Shown: positions 8,419 to 18,685, counted from the first letter of the stretch. The stretch: DNA of 34,212 nucleotides from Thermoplasmatota archaeon (GCA_029259115.1 JAPDJO010000045.1:1-34212), one strand, 5' to 3'. Notes: generated by a model not told the origin, from the letters alone. Translations and numbers: made by a program.

Positions 8419-8611
8419 AATAGACCTCTATGAACTTCCTGAAAGACCTGTCATATGTCTTTTCAACATCTTTCGGGAAGCAGCAAGCAGGTAGCTCTTT
8501 CCTGCTGAGATGATATCTTAGACATTCGCAGCATTTTCCTTTCTTATCACAGTATTCATAGGTGCATGGACATCGTTTCAGATTTTCCTCAATGTTGCAT
8601 ATCTCGCTCAT
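8402..8611 (-). CDS. Small cysteine-rich protein, DUF6485-like
   Basis: A 69-residue protein with eight cysteines near the N-terminus and centre (EIC, RCPCTYEYC, GKCCECLRYH, LPACCF), followed by KTYDRSFRKF. From memory this matches the small family annotated DUF6485, found in anaerobic bacteria and archaea and probably metal binding; no function is established. An ATG at 8617 would give 71 residues. The ATG at 8611 is preferred because it lies about 26 bp from CTTAAAAA (8634-8641), which predicts a leaderless transcript. The 3' end overlaps thiDN by 17 bp on the opposite strand, and the gene diverges from alba. Confidence 0.75.
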   Translation of the reverse strand: MSEICNIEENLKRCPCTYEYCDKKGKCCECLRYHLSRKELPACCFPKDVEKTYDRSFRKFIEVYSKEFL

Positions 8612-8633
8612 GGACATCGGAATAAAATAAATC

Positions 8634-8641
8634 TTTTTAAG
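8634..8641 (-). promoter_or_regulatory. Probable TATA box of the DUF6485-like gene
   Basis: CTTAAAAA on the minus strand is centred about 26 bp upstream of the ATG at 8611. No Shine-Dalgarno sequence is present, which is consistent with a leaderless message. Confidence 0.45.
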
Positions 8642-8699
8642 CGTAATCTTGAAAATCCATCAGCTAGAAAATTTCAGATTGAGCATTTATTTGCGAAAT

Positions 8700-8751
8700 A
8701 TTTATAAATAGAAATTCCTTGAACCTCCTAAAAACAAATAGACAGGGAGGT
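8700..8751 (+). promoter_or_regulatory. alba promoter and ribosome-binding site
   Basis: A strong TATA box (ATTTATAAATA, 8700-8710) follows a purine-rich BRE-like stretch and predicts transcription from about 8731. The short leader carries GGGAGGT (8745-8751), an excellent Shine-Dalgarno sequence 7 nt before the ATG at 8759. A strong promoter plus strong ribosome-binding site fits an abundant chromatin protein. Confidence 0.75.
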
Positions 8752-8758
8752 AAGAAAC

Positions 8759-9052
8759 ATGGCTGAAGAGAAGGCAACTACAGAAGAGGGAACCGTTTTT
8801 GTTGGAAATAAGCCACCTATGAGCTATGTGTTGGCTGTGGTAACACAGTTCAACAGCGGCTTTAAGGAAGTGAGCATAAAGGCGAGAGGTAGAGCCATAA
8901 GCAGAGCAGTGGATACAGCGGAGATAGTGAGGAACAAGTTTGTACCAAATGCAAAAGTGAAGGACATAAAGATAGGAACAGAAACACTGACCAACGAAGA
9001 AGGTAGAACAACAAACGTATCTTCAATAGAGATTATACTCTCTACAGAGTAG
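8759..9052 (+). CDS. alba: DNA/RNA-binding protein Alba
   Basis: Alba is a small dimeric chromatin protein of archaea that coats DNA and binds RNA. This 97-residue copy shows the family motif [12 protein letters not shown], containing the lysine in the region that can be acetylated in other archaea. [19 protein letters not shown] and the C-terminal strand VSSIEIILS follow. A charged extension of about 13 residues ([11 protein letters not shown]) precedes the fold. It is monocistronic, with its own promoter, strong Shine-Dalgarno sequence and downstream hairpin terminator. No second Alba and no histone gene is seen in the window. Confidence 0.97.
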   Translation: MAEEKATTEEGTVFVGNKPPMSYVLAVVTQFNSGFKEVSIKARGRAISRAVDTAEIVRNKFVPNAKVKDIKIGTETLTNEEGRTTNVSSIEIILSTE

Positions 9053-9055
9053 GGG

Positions 9056-9104
9056 AGGTACAACTTTTTTGGGTTGTACCTAACCCTCAAAATTTTTATT
9101 TTTT
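9056..9104 (+). terminator. Hairpin plus T-tract terminator after alba
   Basis: A perfect 9-bp inverted repeat, AGGTACAAC (9056-9064) and GTTGTACCT (9073-9081), encloses an 8-nt T-rich loop and can be extended by GGG/CCC with a small bulge. An AATTTTTATTTTTTT tract follows at about 9090-9104. The T-tract on the plus-strand side assigns it to alba. It looks like a bacterial intrinsic terminator; archaeal RNA polymerase needs mainly the T-tract. It fills most of the 57-bp gap to the convergent nfnL gene. Confidence 0.8.
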
Positions 9105-9109
9105 TGAAA

Positions 9110-11325
<2,216 letters not shown>

Positions 11326-11362
11326 GTCTCTCACTATTTTAAATTAATTAGGGAGGGGATAC

Positions 11363-12730
11363 TCAGAATATCCCCTGCTCGACCATTGCATCTGCTACCT
11401 TTACAAAACCGCCTATGTTCGCTCCCGCTATGAGATTCTTTGGACTGTCTGCGTATTTTTCTGCATATTTCACACATGTGTTGAAGATGTTCACCATTAT
11501 GTTGTGCAGTTTCTTATCAACTTCTTCTGGACTCCACTGTGTGAACTGTGCATTCTGACTCATCTCTAAACCGCTTACAGCTACTCCTCCAGCATTTGCT
11601 GCTTTTGCTGGACCTATGATTACACCATTCTCTGTGAAGTGTTCTACCGCATCTGGGGTTGTTGGCATGTTTGCTCCTTCTACAACAGCAATGACACCAG
11701 CGTTTGCAAGCATCTTTGCATCATTGAGATCAATCTCATTCTGGGTTGCACACGGGAATGCAACATCAACCTTTCCCTCTTCCTTGACCGCTATCTCCCA
11801 TGCTTTCTTGTTGTCATAGAAATCAAGGTCAAACTTCTCTGCAACCTCCTTGAGTTTTCCTCTTCTGAGGGCTTTTGTCTCATAAACCGCATTCCATATC
11901 TCATCATTTATTCCATCAGGAAGATACATCGCTCCCTTTGAATCTGAAAGAGTTATTACCTTTCCACCGAGTTCTGTGACCTTCTTTGATGCAAACTGTG
12001 CAACATTACCGCTTCCAGAGATTGCAACCTTCATACCATTAAGGTCTTTCTTGTTGTGGAACTTTTTCAGCATCTCCATGAGATAGTATGTTGCTCCATA
12101 CCCGGTTGCTTCTGGTCTTATGTATGAACCTCCCCAGTTTAATCCCTTACCCGTGAGAACTCCTTCCCATCTGTTTACCAACTTTCTGTATGTACCGAAC
12201 AGATAACCAATTTCCCTTGCTCCTACACCAATATCTCCTGCCGGAACATCGGTGTTTGGACCTATATGTCTGAATAATTCCATCATGAATCTCTCACAGA
12301 ATCTTCGCACTTCAGAATCGCTTTTTCCATGTGGGTCAAAATCGCTTCCTCCCTTGCCGCCGCCCATCGGTATGCCTGTGAGTGCATTCTTGAAAATCTG
12401 TTCGAAACCAAGGAACTTGAGTATTCCAAGATTTACGGTTGGATGGAATCTCAATCCACCCTTATAGGGACCTATCGCACCATTGAACTCAACTCTGTAA
12501 CCTCTGTTCACATGAATTTCTCCATTATCGTCTTCCCATGTGACTCTGAACATTATCACTCTCTCTGGCTCAACGATTCTCTCGAGGATTTTCTCCTTCT
12601 GATACTTTGGATTTTTTTTCACAACTGGCATTATACTCTCTACAACCTCTCTTACTGCCTGATGGAATTCCTTCTCTCCCGGATTCTTCTCTATCACCTT
12701 TTCCATGAATGCCTCAACATCTCTGTCCAT
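11363..12730 (-). CDS. gdhA: Glutamate dehydrogenase, bacterial small-GDH type
   Basis: Catalyses the reversible reductive amination of 2-oxoglutarate with NAD(P)H. The protein has the catalytic-lysine motif IPMGGGKGGSDFDP, NGAIGPYKGGLRFHP, LKFLGFEQIFKNAL, VPAGDIGVGAREIGYL and the dinucleotide fold SGSGNVAQFASKK. These segments and the 455-residue length match the bacterial (E. coli GdhA-like, usually NADPH-specific) type, not the roughly 420-residue Pyrococcus-type enzyme. This suggests ancient transfer from bacteria. The start is fixed by a GGAGGG Shine-Dalgarno sequence (12738-12743) 7 nt upstream. It appears to lead a gdhA-nfnS-nfnL transcript, joining NADPH production to glutamate metabolism (inference). 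Confidence 0.96.
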   Translation of the reverse strand: MDRDVEAFMEKVIEKNPGEKEFHQAVREVVESIMPVVKKNPKYQKEKILERIVEPERVIMFRVTWEDDNGEIHVNRGYRVEFNGAIGPYKGGLRFHPTVNLGILKFLGFEQIFKNALTGIPMGGGKGGSDFDPHGKSDSEVRRFCERFMMELFRHIGPNTDVPAGDIGVGAREIGYLFGTYRKLVNRWEGVLTGKGLNWGGSYIRPEATGYGATYYLMEMLKKFHNKKDLNGMKVAISGSGNVAQFASKKVTELGGKVITLSDSKGAMYLPDGINDEIWNAVYETKALRRGKLKEVAEKFDLDFYDNKKAWEIAVKEEGKVDVAFPCATQNEIDLNDAKMLANAGVIAVVEGANMPTTPDAVEHFTENGVIIGPAKAANAGGVAVSGLEMSQNAQFTQWSPEEVDKKLHNIMVNIFNTCVKYAEKYADSPKNLIAGANIGGFVKVADAMVEQGIF

Positions 12731-12737
12731 AAATATT

Positions 12738-12805
12738 CCCTCCCTCTAGAATTGGGTGAGAACGGTATCGATAAGTTATATTAAAGCTTTATTGGTATCG
12801 AATAA
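12738..12805 (-). promoter_or_regulatory. gdhA promoter with paired direct repeats
   Basis: On the minus strand TTTAATATAA (12777-12786) is a TATA box that would start transcripts near 12755, leaving a leader of about 25 nt that carries GGAGGG (12738-12743). Two copies of an 8-bp direct repeat, GGTATCGA at 12764-12771 and 12794-12801, flank the TATA box. They start exactly 30 bp apart and each continues into an A/T-rich ATAA-like end. Paired sites three helical turns apart on either side of a TATA box look like a regulator-binding site; this is inference. Confidence 0.5.
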
Positions 12806-12818
12806 TTAAGTGGCAAAA

Positions 12819-12826
12819 TATATAAA
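12819..12826 (+). promoter_or_regulatory. TATA box of the secreted/membrane protein gene
   Basis: TATATAAA lies in an AT-only stretch, centred about 28 bp before the ATG at 12851. No Shine-Dalgarno sequence precedes the start, so a leaderless message is expected. Confidence 0.6.
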
Positions 12827-12850
12827 AATATAAATTAATATTTTGTTCTT

Positions 12851-13840
12851 ATGAAGAACAGATATTTTGTTTCAATTTTTGCAATCTTCGGAGCCATTGT
12901 AATGATATCCTTAGCATTTGTACAGCCAGTAACTGCCAAAGAGAGCGGACAAATTGATATCTTGAGGAAATATGATTCTTATCTGAAAATCGCAAGTAGA
13001 ATCGATAAAACCTTCTCTTCAGATACCTCGATCAAGATGTTGTCGGAAAAACTGTTTGAGAGCAGCAAACTTAGAGGGATAATAAATGAGATAAGGTATG
13101 CTAAAAGCTACAATGAACTCGAAAACCTAGTCATAAAATTTGTAAAAGTATTAGGAGAACAAGAAGAGTATCACAAAATCGAAAAAATTCTCGAAACTAG
13201 ATATAAGAATGAGTTGAGGAAACTAGAAAAGATAAGCAAAGATACCAGAGGCAATCCAGAAATTATAGAGTATCTCATTAGCAACTCTCTCGAGAAACGA
13301 CAGAATATAAAAGAAAATTACATCTCCCCAGTAAATTCAGGAGGAAATCCAAAATCTGGTAGATGTAAATCTATAGAAAATCTAAATAAGGAAAAATCCC
13401 AATCTCTTTCCTCAAGTGTAGCTTTCAAGAAGGACTTAGATGGCAATACCTATATATTTCTTCCAGGAATAGGATGGATTTCACTCTTAATTCTGCTTAG
13501 ATTATTGTTATCTGGAGTAGTCAGTTTTTACCTATTCATGTATAGTACAATTCTTGCTAATGTAGGTTTATGGGCTGCCATACTTGCTCAATTATTCGGA
13601 GAATCCCCTATACCGTATGAAATCCGGACGGTAATAGGGGTGATAGGTATAATTCTCTCTATTCTGCCAAGTGGTTTGATTGCAAAGACGACGACACTTC
13701 TGATAATACTTTCCATATTTGGCTATCTTTCATCCATGGGTTTCCTCTCAGGGAATCTCTTGACTAAAAATTCTTCACAACCTCGAAATTCTCAGGATGC
13801 AATTCAAAGTAATTCCTTATGGGTTCCAAAATTCTGTTAA
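12851..13840 (+). CDS. Unrecognised secreted or membrane protein with signal peptide and C-terminal membrane segments
   Basis: I do not recognise this 329-residue protein. Residues 1-29 form a convincing signal peptide: a basic start (KNR), a hydrophobic core, and an AFVQPVTA-like cleavage region. Residues 30-200 are hydrophilic, rich in Lys, Glu, Ile and Ser, and predicted mostly helical, with a single cysteine (C172). Residues 203-300 hold about three to four hydrophobic segments (roughly 204-231, 234-250, 259-278 and 279-299), followed by a polar tail ending in FC. There is no PGF-CTERM motif, so it is not an obvious substrate for the archaeosortase encoded at 23460. Its last 77 bp overlap the 3' end of tyrS on the other strand. 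It lacks the dense charged-residue pattern of its housekeeping neighbours and may be lineage-specific. Confidence 0.7.
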   Translation: MKNRYFVSIFAIFGAIVMISLAFVQPVTAKESGQIDILRKYDSYLKIASRIDKTFSSDTSIKMLSEKLFESSKLRGIINEIRYAKSYNELENLVIKFVKVLGEQEEYHKIEKILETRYKNELRKLEKISKDTRGNPEIIEYLISNSLEKRQNIKENYISPVNSGGNPKSGRCKSIENLNKEKSQSLSSSVAFKKDLDGNTYIFLPGIGWISLLILLRLLLSGVVSFYLFMYSTILANVGLWAAILAQLFGESPIPYEIRTVIGVIGIILSILPSGLIAKTTTLLIILSIFGYLSSMGFLSGNLLTKNSSQPRNSQDAIQSNSLWVPKFC

Positions 13841-14789
13841 TGTATTTCGCTGTATTTCTCTTCAAATCTAATGGATGTAATTCTCCCTCAGAAAATGCAA
13901 CCTCTAAATCGTTGTATGATTTAAAAGAGACATCTCCTCCAAATTTATCTGGTCTCTCTATCTTTATCTCATTAAACTCTGGAAATATGATGTACTTCCA
14001 TATTTCAAGAATAGGATTATTCTCTATTTCTTTCTCAGGACAATAAGCCTTCTTTATCTTTCTCTCAACATCTTCTTTACTGTCATGTATGGATATCATG
14101 GATTCCGGCTTGCTTTTGCTCATTTTCGCTTCTATAGGATTCATTCTTCCTGTTGCCTGAAGACTTGATAGGAGCGGGGTGTGCAGGGCTACTGGCTTTT
14201 TGATGCCGAGTTTACTTGCGGTATCTCTTGCAAGCATATGTGCGTGCCTTTGATCTATACCGCCATACGCCACATCCAAATCTAAGTAGAATATATCCGC
14301 AACCTGCATCACTGGGTAGAAAAGTTTGGACAAATCCTTTTCCGCTTCCTCCTCCTTCCTGCCCATTATGTCCATTGCTCTTTTTACCCTTGCTATAGAG
14401 TTTGCCTTTGCTATCTTTAGAACCAATTCCCAATATCTAGAGTCGTTAACATAATCGCTGGCATAGATAAATTTCACTTCATTTCTTTTTATCCCCATGG
14501 CTTCAAAACAATCTTCCATGTATCTGCCACATAGCCTTATCTTTTCTATATCTCCTCCGAGTTTATCATTTATATATGCATGCCAGTCCGCAAGAAGTAT
14601 GTAAAATTCAAATCCACACTCTATAAAATCTCTAATCTTATTTGCACATATCTTCCAACCTAGATGAACCAGTCCAGAGGGCTCAAATCCTATGTATGCT
14701 TTAGGTTTTTCCTTCTCCAGAACGTTTTTAAGATCTTCTACTGTGACAACTTCTACAGTATTTGATAACAGTCTCTCTAATTTTTCCAT
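13764..14789 (-). CDS. tyrS: Tyrosyl-tRNA synthetase, archaeal type
   Basis: A class I synthetase that charges tRNA(Tyr). The 341-residue length is that of the short archaeal/eukaryotic form. Visible motifs are GFEPSGLVHLGW (HIGH-type site at residues 42-45), AYGGIDQRHAHMLARD (tyrosine pocket and dimer region) and KMSKS at 222-226. The ATG lies 1 bp after the purB stop codon, so it is last in the purN-folC-folP-purB-tyrS string. The final 26 codons overlap the convergent gene at 12851. Confidence 0.96.
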   Translation of the reverse strand: MEKLERLLSNTVEVVTVEDLKNVLEKEKPKAYIGFEPSGLVHLGWKICANKIRDFIECGFEFYILLADWHAYINDKLGGDIEKIRLCGRYMEDCFEAMGIKRNEVKFIYASDYVNDSRYWELVLKIAKANSIARVKRAMDIMGRKEEEAEKDLSKLFYPVMQVADIFYLDLDVAYGGIDQRHAHMLARDTASKLGIKKPVALHTPLLSSLQATGRMNPIEAKMSKSKPESMISIHDSKEDVERKIKKAYCPEKEIENNPILEIWKYIIFPEFNEIKIERPDKFGGDVSFKSYNDLEVAFSEGELHPLDLKRNTAKYINRILEPIRNYFELHPENFEVVKNF

Positions 14790-14790
14790 A

Positions 14791-16143
14791 TCAATCCCTC
14801 GAAAGTTTCTTTACAACCTCATCAACTATCTCCTCAGCCCTTCCAATATAACTCTCTGGATCCAAGCTTCTTTTCAATTCATCTTCACTAACCAATTTAT
14901 TGATCTCTTTTTCCTTTTTGAGCACATCAAGTAAAGAGATATTTTCTACTTGAGCTTTGATTGCACATCTTCTCACTAGCTCATGAGCCTTATCTCTTGC
15001 AAGTCCCTTCTTCACCAGAAGCATCATGACAGATTCAGCCATGGGTATTCCTTTTGATCTCTCTATATTCTCTTTCATCCTCTCTGGAAAGACCCTAAGA
15101 TTGGAGAACACTTTATTCATCTGAAATATAATCCAATCAGTCAAGATGAAGCAATGAGGAATCCAAAACCTTTCACTAGAAGAATTACACAGGTCTCTTT
15201 CATGCCACTGTATAGCATTTTCGTATGCAACTTGAGACAAAGATCTAACTACTCTTGCTAATCCACAGATCTGTTCGCAAGTTATTGGATTCATCTTGTG
15301 TGGCATCGTGGATGAACCAACCTGCTTTTTAACATCAAAAGCCTCAGCAACCTCTCCTATCTCACTTCTCTGCAGATTCCTTATCTCTGTTGCAAATTTC
15401 TCCATACTTGTTGCAATATTTGCTAGAACTCCAGCAAGTTCAGCATATCTATCTCTTCCAACTATTTGAGTAGAAGCCTCCTCTGCTTTCAACCCAAGCT
15501 CCTTCATAACTATTTCCTGAATCTCTTTCGCATGTTTTCCTAGGGCTGCGCCGGTTCCGACTGCTCCTGAAATCTTGCCAACCAGCAACCTTTTCTTGCA
15601 GTCGTTGATTCTCTCTATGTGTCTATTCACCTCCATAGCATAGACGGCCATTTTTAGTCCAAAGGTTATAGGAATTGTCTGTTGACCATGCGTCCTTCCG
15701 AGCATTATCGTCTTTTTATACTTCTTTGCAAGATTTACAAGAGTTGATCTTAATTCTTTTAGCTCATCCTCTATAACTTTTAATGCATCTCTGAACTGCA
15801 ATGCATTTGCTGTGTCAACTATATCATAAGAGGTTGCACCCAGATGGATATATTTCTTTGCCTCTCCTTCGCACACCTCTGCTAAGGCTTTGGTTAAAGC
15901 CATTATGTCGTGTTTTGTCTCTTTCTCTATCTCTTTCACTCTCTCCACAGAGACGAATTTTGTGCTTGATTTCCTTGCAATCTCCTCTGCAGCTTCCTTT
16001 GGTATATTTCCAACCTTTGCATGCGCGATAGCTAAGGCACCTTCAACCTCCAAAAGATAGTTAAGTTTAGAATCTTCACTAAAGATGTCTTTCATCTCTT
16101 TCCTTCCGTATCTGAAGTCCAAAGGACAAACCAGATTTGACAT
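14791..16143 (-). CDS. purB: Adenylosuccinate lyase
   Basis: PurB acts twice in purine synthesis, releasing fumarate from SAICAR and from adenylosuccinate. This 450-residue protein has the fumarase/aspartase superfamily signature SSTMPHKMNPITCE, the GATSYDIVDT segment and GRTHGQQTIPITFG with its catalytic His. It follows folP by 29 bp and precedes tyrS by 1 bp. With purN upstream and purL elsewhere in the window, it indicates de novo purine synthesis. Confidence 0.97.
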   Translation of the reverse strand: MSNLVCPLDFRYGRKEMKDIFSEDSKLNYLLEVEGALAIAHAKVGNIPKEAAEEIARKSSTKFVSVERVKEIEKETKHDIMALTKALAEVCEGEAKKYIHLGATSYDIVDTANALQFRDALKVIEDELKELRSTLVNLAKKYKKTIMLGRTHGQQTIPITFGLKMAVYAMEVNRHIERINDCKKRLLVGKISGAVGTGAALGKHAKEIQEIVMKELGLKAEEASTQIVGRDRYAELAGVLANIATSMEKFATEIRNLQRSEIGEVAEAFDVKKQVGSSTMPHKMNPITCEQICGLARVVRSLSQVAYENAIQWHERDLCNSSSERFWIPHCFILTDWIIFQMNKVFSNLRVFPERMKENIERSKGIPMAESVMMLLVKKGLARDKAHELVRRCAIKAQVENISLLDVLKKEKEINKLVSEDELKRSLDPESYIGRAEEIVDEVVKKLSRD

Positions 16144-16172
16144 ATCCTAATAGAAATCTAAATCGTCTTATT

Positions 16173-17042
16173 TCATTTTTGGTTATCTCTGATTACAAAA
16201 TCAACTAACCTTAAACACCTCTTAACCTCTTTGACATCATGAACCCTAACTATATCTGCACCATTAATGACTGAAAGAACAACAGCAGCTAGGGTTCCTT
16301 CTAATCTCTCGTTTATAGGTAATTGTTCGTTATCACCGCATACATTTCCTATGAAGGTTTTCCTTGAGGGACCTACAAGAATAGGTGAATCAAGAACCTT
16401 CAATTCTCTCAATCTTCTTATTATCTCACAGTTATCTTCTATACCTTTTCCTGTTCTCTTTCCAAATCCTATGCCAGGATCAAGAATTATCTTGTGCTCA
16501 TCAACTCCATGAGATATGGCAAATTCTTTCCTTTCACAAAGAAATGAAACTATTTCATGCATAACATCATTGTAAGTTGGATTAATCTGCATATCTCTTG
16601 GTGTGCCTTTCATGTGCATCAGAATTACAGGTACATCGTAATCTGCCACTACTTTCACCATGTTAGGATCAAATCTAAGTGCACTAATATCGTTCACAAT
16701 TTCAACTCCTAGTTCTATAGCCTTCTCTGCAACCTCAGATTTGTAGGTATCTATAGATACAGGAATATCTAGCTTGTCACAAATCTCTTCAAGTACTGGA
16801 ACAACCCTCCTTAGCTCCTCCTTGACCGAGATAGGTTCAGCCCCTGGTCTACTGGATTCTCCACCAACATCTATGATATCCGCTCCTTCCGCCTGCATCT
16901 GGAGTGATCTCTCAATGGCAACATCTGGATCGAGAAATCTCCCCCCATCTGAGAAGCTATCCGGAGTAACGTTCAGTATCCCCATTATGTATGTTTTTTC
17001 ACCCCATCTAAAAATCTTTTTTCCTACTTTCAGATCCTTCAT
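16173..17042 (-). CDS. folP: Dihydropteroate synthase
   Basis: FolP joins p-aminobenzoate (or a related aryl group in methanopterin-type pathways) to the pterin diphosphate. The 289-residue TIM barrel carries all signature loops: GILNVTPDSFSDGG, INDISALRF, ILMHMKGTPRDMQ, LDPGIGFGKR, LVGPSRKTFIG and a C-terminal VRVHDV. The ATG is preceded by GGAGG with 6-nt spacing. The gene overlaps the preceding small gene by 35 bp in a different frame, and that small gene encodes what is, in some bacteria, the N-terminal domain of FolP itself. With folC and purN in the same operon, a true folate product is likely (inference). Confidence 0.95.
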   Translation of the reverse strand: MKDLKVGKKIFRWGEKTYIMGILNVTPDSFSDGGRFLDPDVAIERSLQMQAEGADIIDVGGESSRPGAEPISVKEELRRVVPVLEEICDKLDIPVSIDTYKSEVAEKAIELGVEIVNDISALRFDPNMVKVVADYDVPVILMHMKGTPRDMQINPTYNDVMHEIVSFLCERKEFAISHGVDEHKIILDPGIGFGKRTGKGIEDNCEIIRRLRELKVLDSPILVGPSRKTFIGNVCGDNEQLPINERLEGTLAAVVLSVINGADIVRVHDVKEVKRCLRLVDFVIRDNQK

Positions 17043-17403
17043 ATTCTTCCTCCAAGAAATCTTTTAACTCTTTGGCAATGGTCTTTATTCTTGAATGATG
17101 TCTGTATAACTTTCCAACTAAATCCTTTAGTTGTCGCAAGGTTCCCATCACAAGGATTTTGCATTTCTCATCTCTTCTTTCAAAAACATCTTTTGGAATT
17201 GCCACTTCTCCGCCTAGTGAGAGCATGTCCTGCTTTATTATTATTGCATCTATTGGATGGACATCTTTTATCAGTAAGGTTCTAAAAACAGCTTTTGGAG
17301 CCATGATCTCTATACTTTTTGGATCGCAACCTATATCCTGAATAAGTTTTCTCGCATGTTCAATGTCTGAAATCTCGATTCTTCTCAAATTACTCATACT
17401 CAT
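17008..17403 (-). CDS. Stand-alone FolP N-terminal-like domain protein
   Basis: A 131-residue protein containing IKQDMLSLGGEVAIP, KILVMGTLRQLKDLVGKL and a C-terminal helix of the type KTIAKELKDFL. From memory, the same arrangement forms the N-terminal extension of the longer (about 390-400 residue) dihydropteroate synthases of Moorella-like and Thermotoga-like bacteria. Here it is a separate gene ending inside the start of folP (35-bp overlap, +1 frame). The folP start has its own Shine-Dalgarno sequence, so this looks like a real two-gene arrangement and not a sequencing error. The frame is open to 17445. ATGs at 17403 and 17397 are the plausible starts, each overlapping folC slightly. Function unknown; possibly a FolP partner. 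Confidence 0.75.
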   Translation of the reverse strand: MSMSNLRRIEISDIEHARKLIQDIGCDPKSIEIMAPKAVFRTLLIKDVHPIDAIIIKQDMLSLGGEVAIPKDVFERRDEKCKILVMGTLRQLKDLVGKLYRHHSRIKTIAKELKDFLEEEYEGSESRKKDF

Positions 17404-18685
17404 CTGAATAATCTTTATGATATAAAATTGCTCTAGCTTCGCCAACCGTGTACAAGGAGCCAGTTATGCAGATCAAATCATCTGGTTTAGATATCTCTTT
17501 TGCTTTTGATATTGCTTCTCTAACATTCTTGGTAGAGTATACCTTGCAAACCGGGTTATGTTTTTTTACAATCTCAACAAGCTCCTCAGATTCACAAACT
17601 CTCTCGCTTTTTGGCATAGTTGTGATTATATGTTTAGCTAGAGGAGCAATCTCCTTTATCATACCGTTGATATCCTTATCACTTAGAATCCCTAGAACTA
17701 AAATCAGATCATTGTATGGAAAATCCCCCAAACTTTCAATCAAGGCTTTTATTGCACCAACATTATGAGCTCCGTCTAGCAAGATTTTTGGATTTGTAGA
17801 CACGAGTTCCATTCTTCCTGGATTGCTTGCATTTCTAACGCCTCTCTCTATGCAACCATCTGGTAAAAATACACCCATCATCTGCAGCTTTTCTATAGCT
17901 AGAACAGCTAAGGTAATATTCTCTCCCTGGAATCTGCCAAGTAAAGGCGTTTCTAACTCATAATCTCTAAAGATTCCATGCACGACAAAGCGTTGCCCGT
18001 TCAAACCAAAATCTCTTCTTTCCCATCTTCCATTCCCAGAGATAAGCTCGGCATGTTTTTTTCTTGCTATTCTATCTATCACATCTAGGGCTTTTCCTGT
18101 AGCAGATGTAATGACAGGAATTCCATCCTTGATTATTCCTGCTTTCTCTTTGGCAATATCCTCAATATTGTTTCCCAGATATTCAGAGTGATCTATCGCT
18201 ACATTTGTGATGATTGATATGATGGGAGAAACAACATTTGTAGCATCGTATCTGCCACCCATTCCTACTTCTATAACTGCAAAATCAACTTCTCTCCTTC
18301 TAAAAAATTCGAATGCAATAGCAGTGGAGATCTCAAAAAACGTGGGCTTTTCATCCATCTTCTTTGCGGCATTGAGTACAACCTTCAAAACATCAAGAAG
18401 TTCATCATCCTTTATTTCTTCTCCATTCACCACAAATCTCTCTCTCAAATGGATAAGGTGCGGGGATGTAAACAAACCAACTGTGTACCCTCCTTCTAGG
18501 AGAATAGAGCTTATAATCCTACAAATAGACCCTTTTCCATTAGTTCCACCAACATGAATAATCTTGTAGCTACTCTGGGGATTTCCAAGTTTGTCCAGGA
18601 GCTTCTTTATTCTCTCCAGACCTGGCTTTATTCCAATCCTTTTAAGTTTATACAATTCTTCTAGCAAATCATCAAGTTCTTCCAT
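17390..18685 (-). CDS. folC: Folylpolyglutamate synthase / dihydrofolate synthase
   Basis: A Mur-ligase-type ATPase that adds glutamate to dihydropteroate and/or folates. The 431-residue protein has the P-loop HVGGTNGKGSICR, the SPHLIHLRERF segment, VIEVGMGGRYDATNV and the C-terminal-domain motif LLDGAHNVGA. A longer reading starts at 18712 inside purN. The ATG at 18685 is preferred because GAAGGAT (18692-18698) lies 6 nt upstream and it falls 1 bp after the purN stop, the spacing seen at several junctions here. FolC is uncommon in methanopterin-using archaea, so its presence with folP and purN points to folate use. Confidence 0.94.
   Translation of the reverse strand: MEELDDLLEELYKLKRIGIKPGLERIKKLLDKLGNPQSSYKIIHVGGTNGKGSICRIISSILLEGGYTVGLFTSPHLIHLRERFVVNGEEIKDDELLDVLKVVLNAAKKMDEKPTFFEISTAIAFEFFRRREVDFAVIEVGMGGRYDATNVVSPIISIITNVAIDHSEYLGNNIEDIAKEKAGIIKDGIPVITSATGKALDVIDRIARKKHAELISGNGRWERRDFGLNGQRFVVHGIFRDYELETPLLGRFQGENITLAVLAIEKLQMMGVFLPDGCIERGVRNASNPGRMELVSTNPKILLDGAHNVGAIKALIESLGDFPYNDLILVLGILSDKDINGMIKEIAPLAKHIITTMPKSERVCESEELVEIVKKHNPVCKVYSTKNVREAISKAKEISKPDDLICITGSLYTVGEARAILYHKDYSDEYE

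Noticed and set aside
8723..8751. ACCTCC (8723-8728) complementary to the alba Shine-Dalgarno sequence GGAGGT, suggesting a translation-control hairpin
   Set aside because: The TATA box at 8701-8708 predicts transcription from about 8731, so the anti-Shine-Dalgarno arm would not be in the message.
13748..13840. C-terminal region of the 12851 protein as an archaeosortase sorting signal
   Set aside because: There is no Pro-Gly-Phe tripeptide followed by a single helix and basic tail; several membrane segments are present instead.
17008..17042. Possible frameshift or programmed slippage joining the FolP N-terminal domain to FolP (AAAAAAG run)
   Set aside because: A -1 slip would not reach the folP frame, and folP has its own GGAGG ribosome-binding site and ATG, so two genes are the simpler reading.
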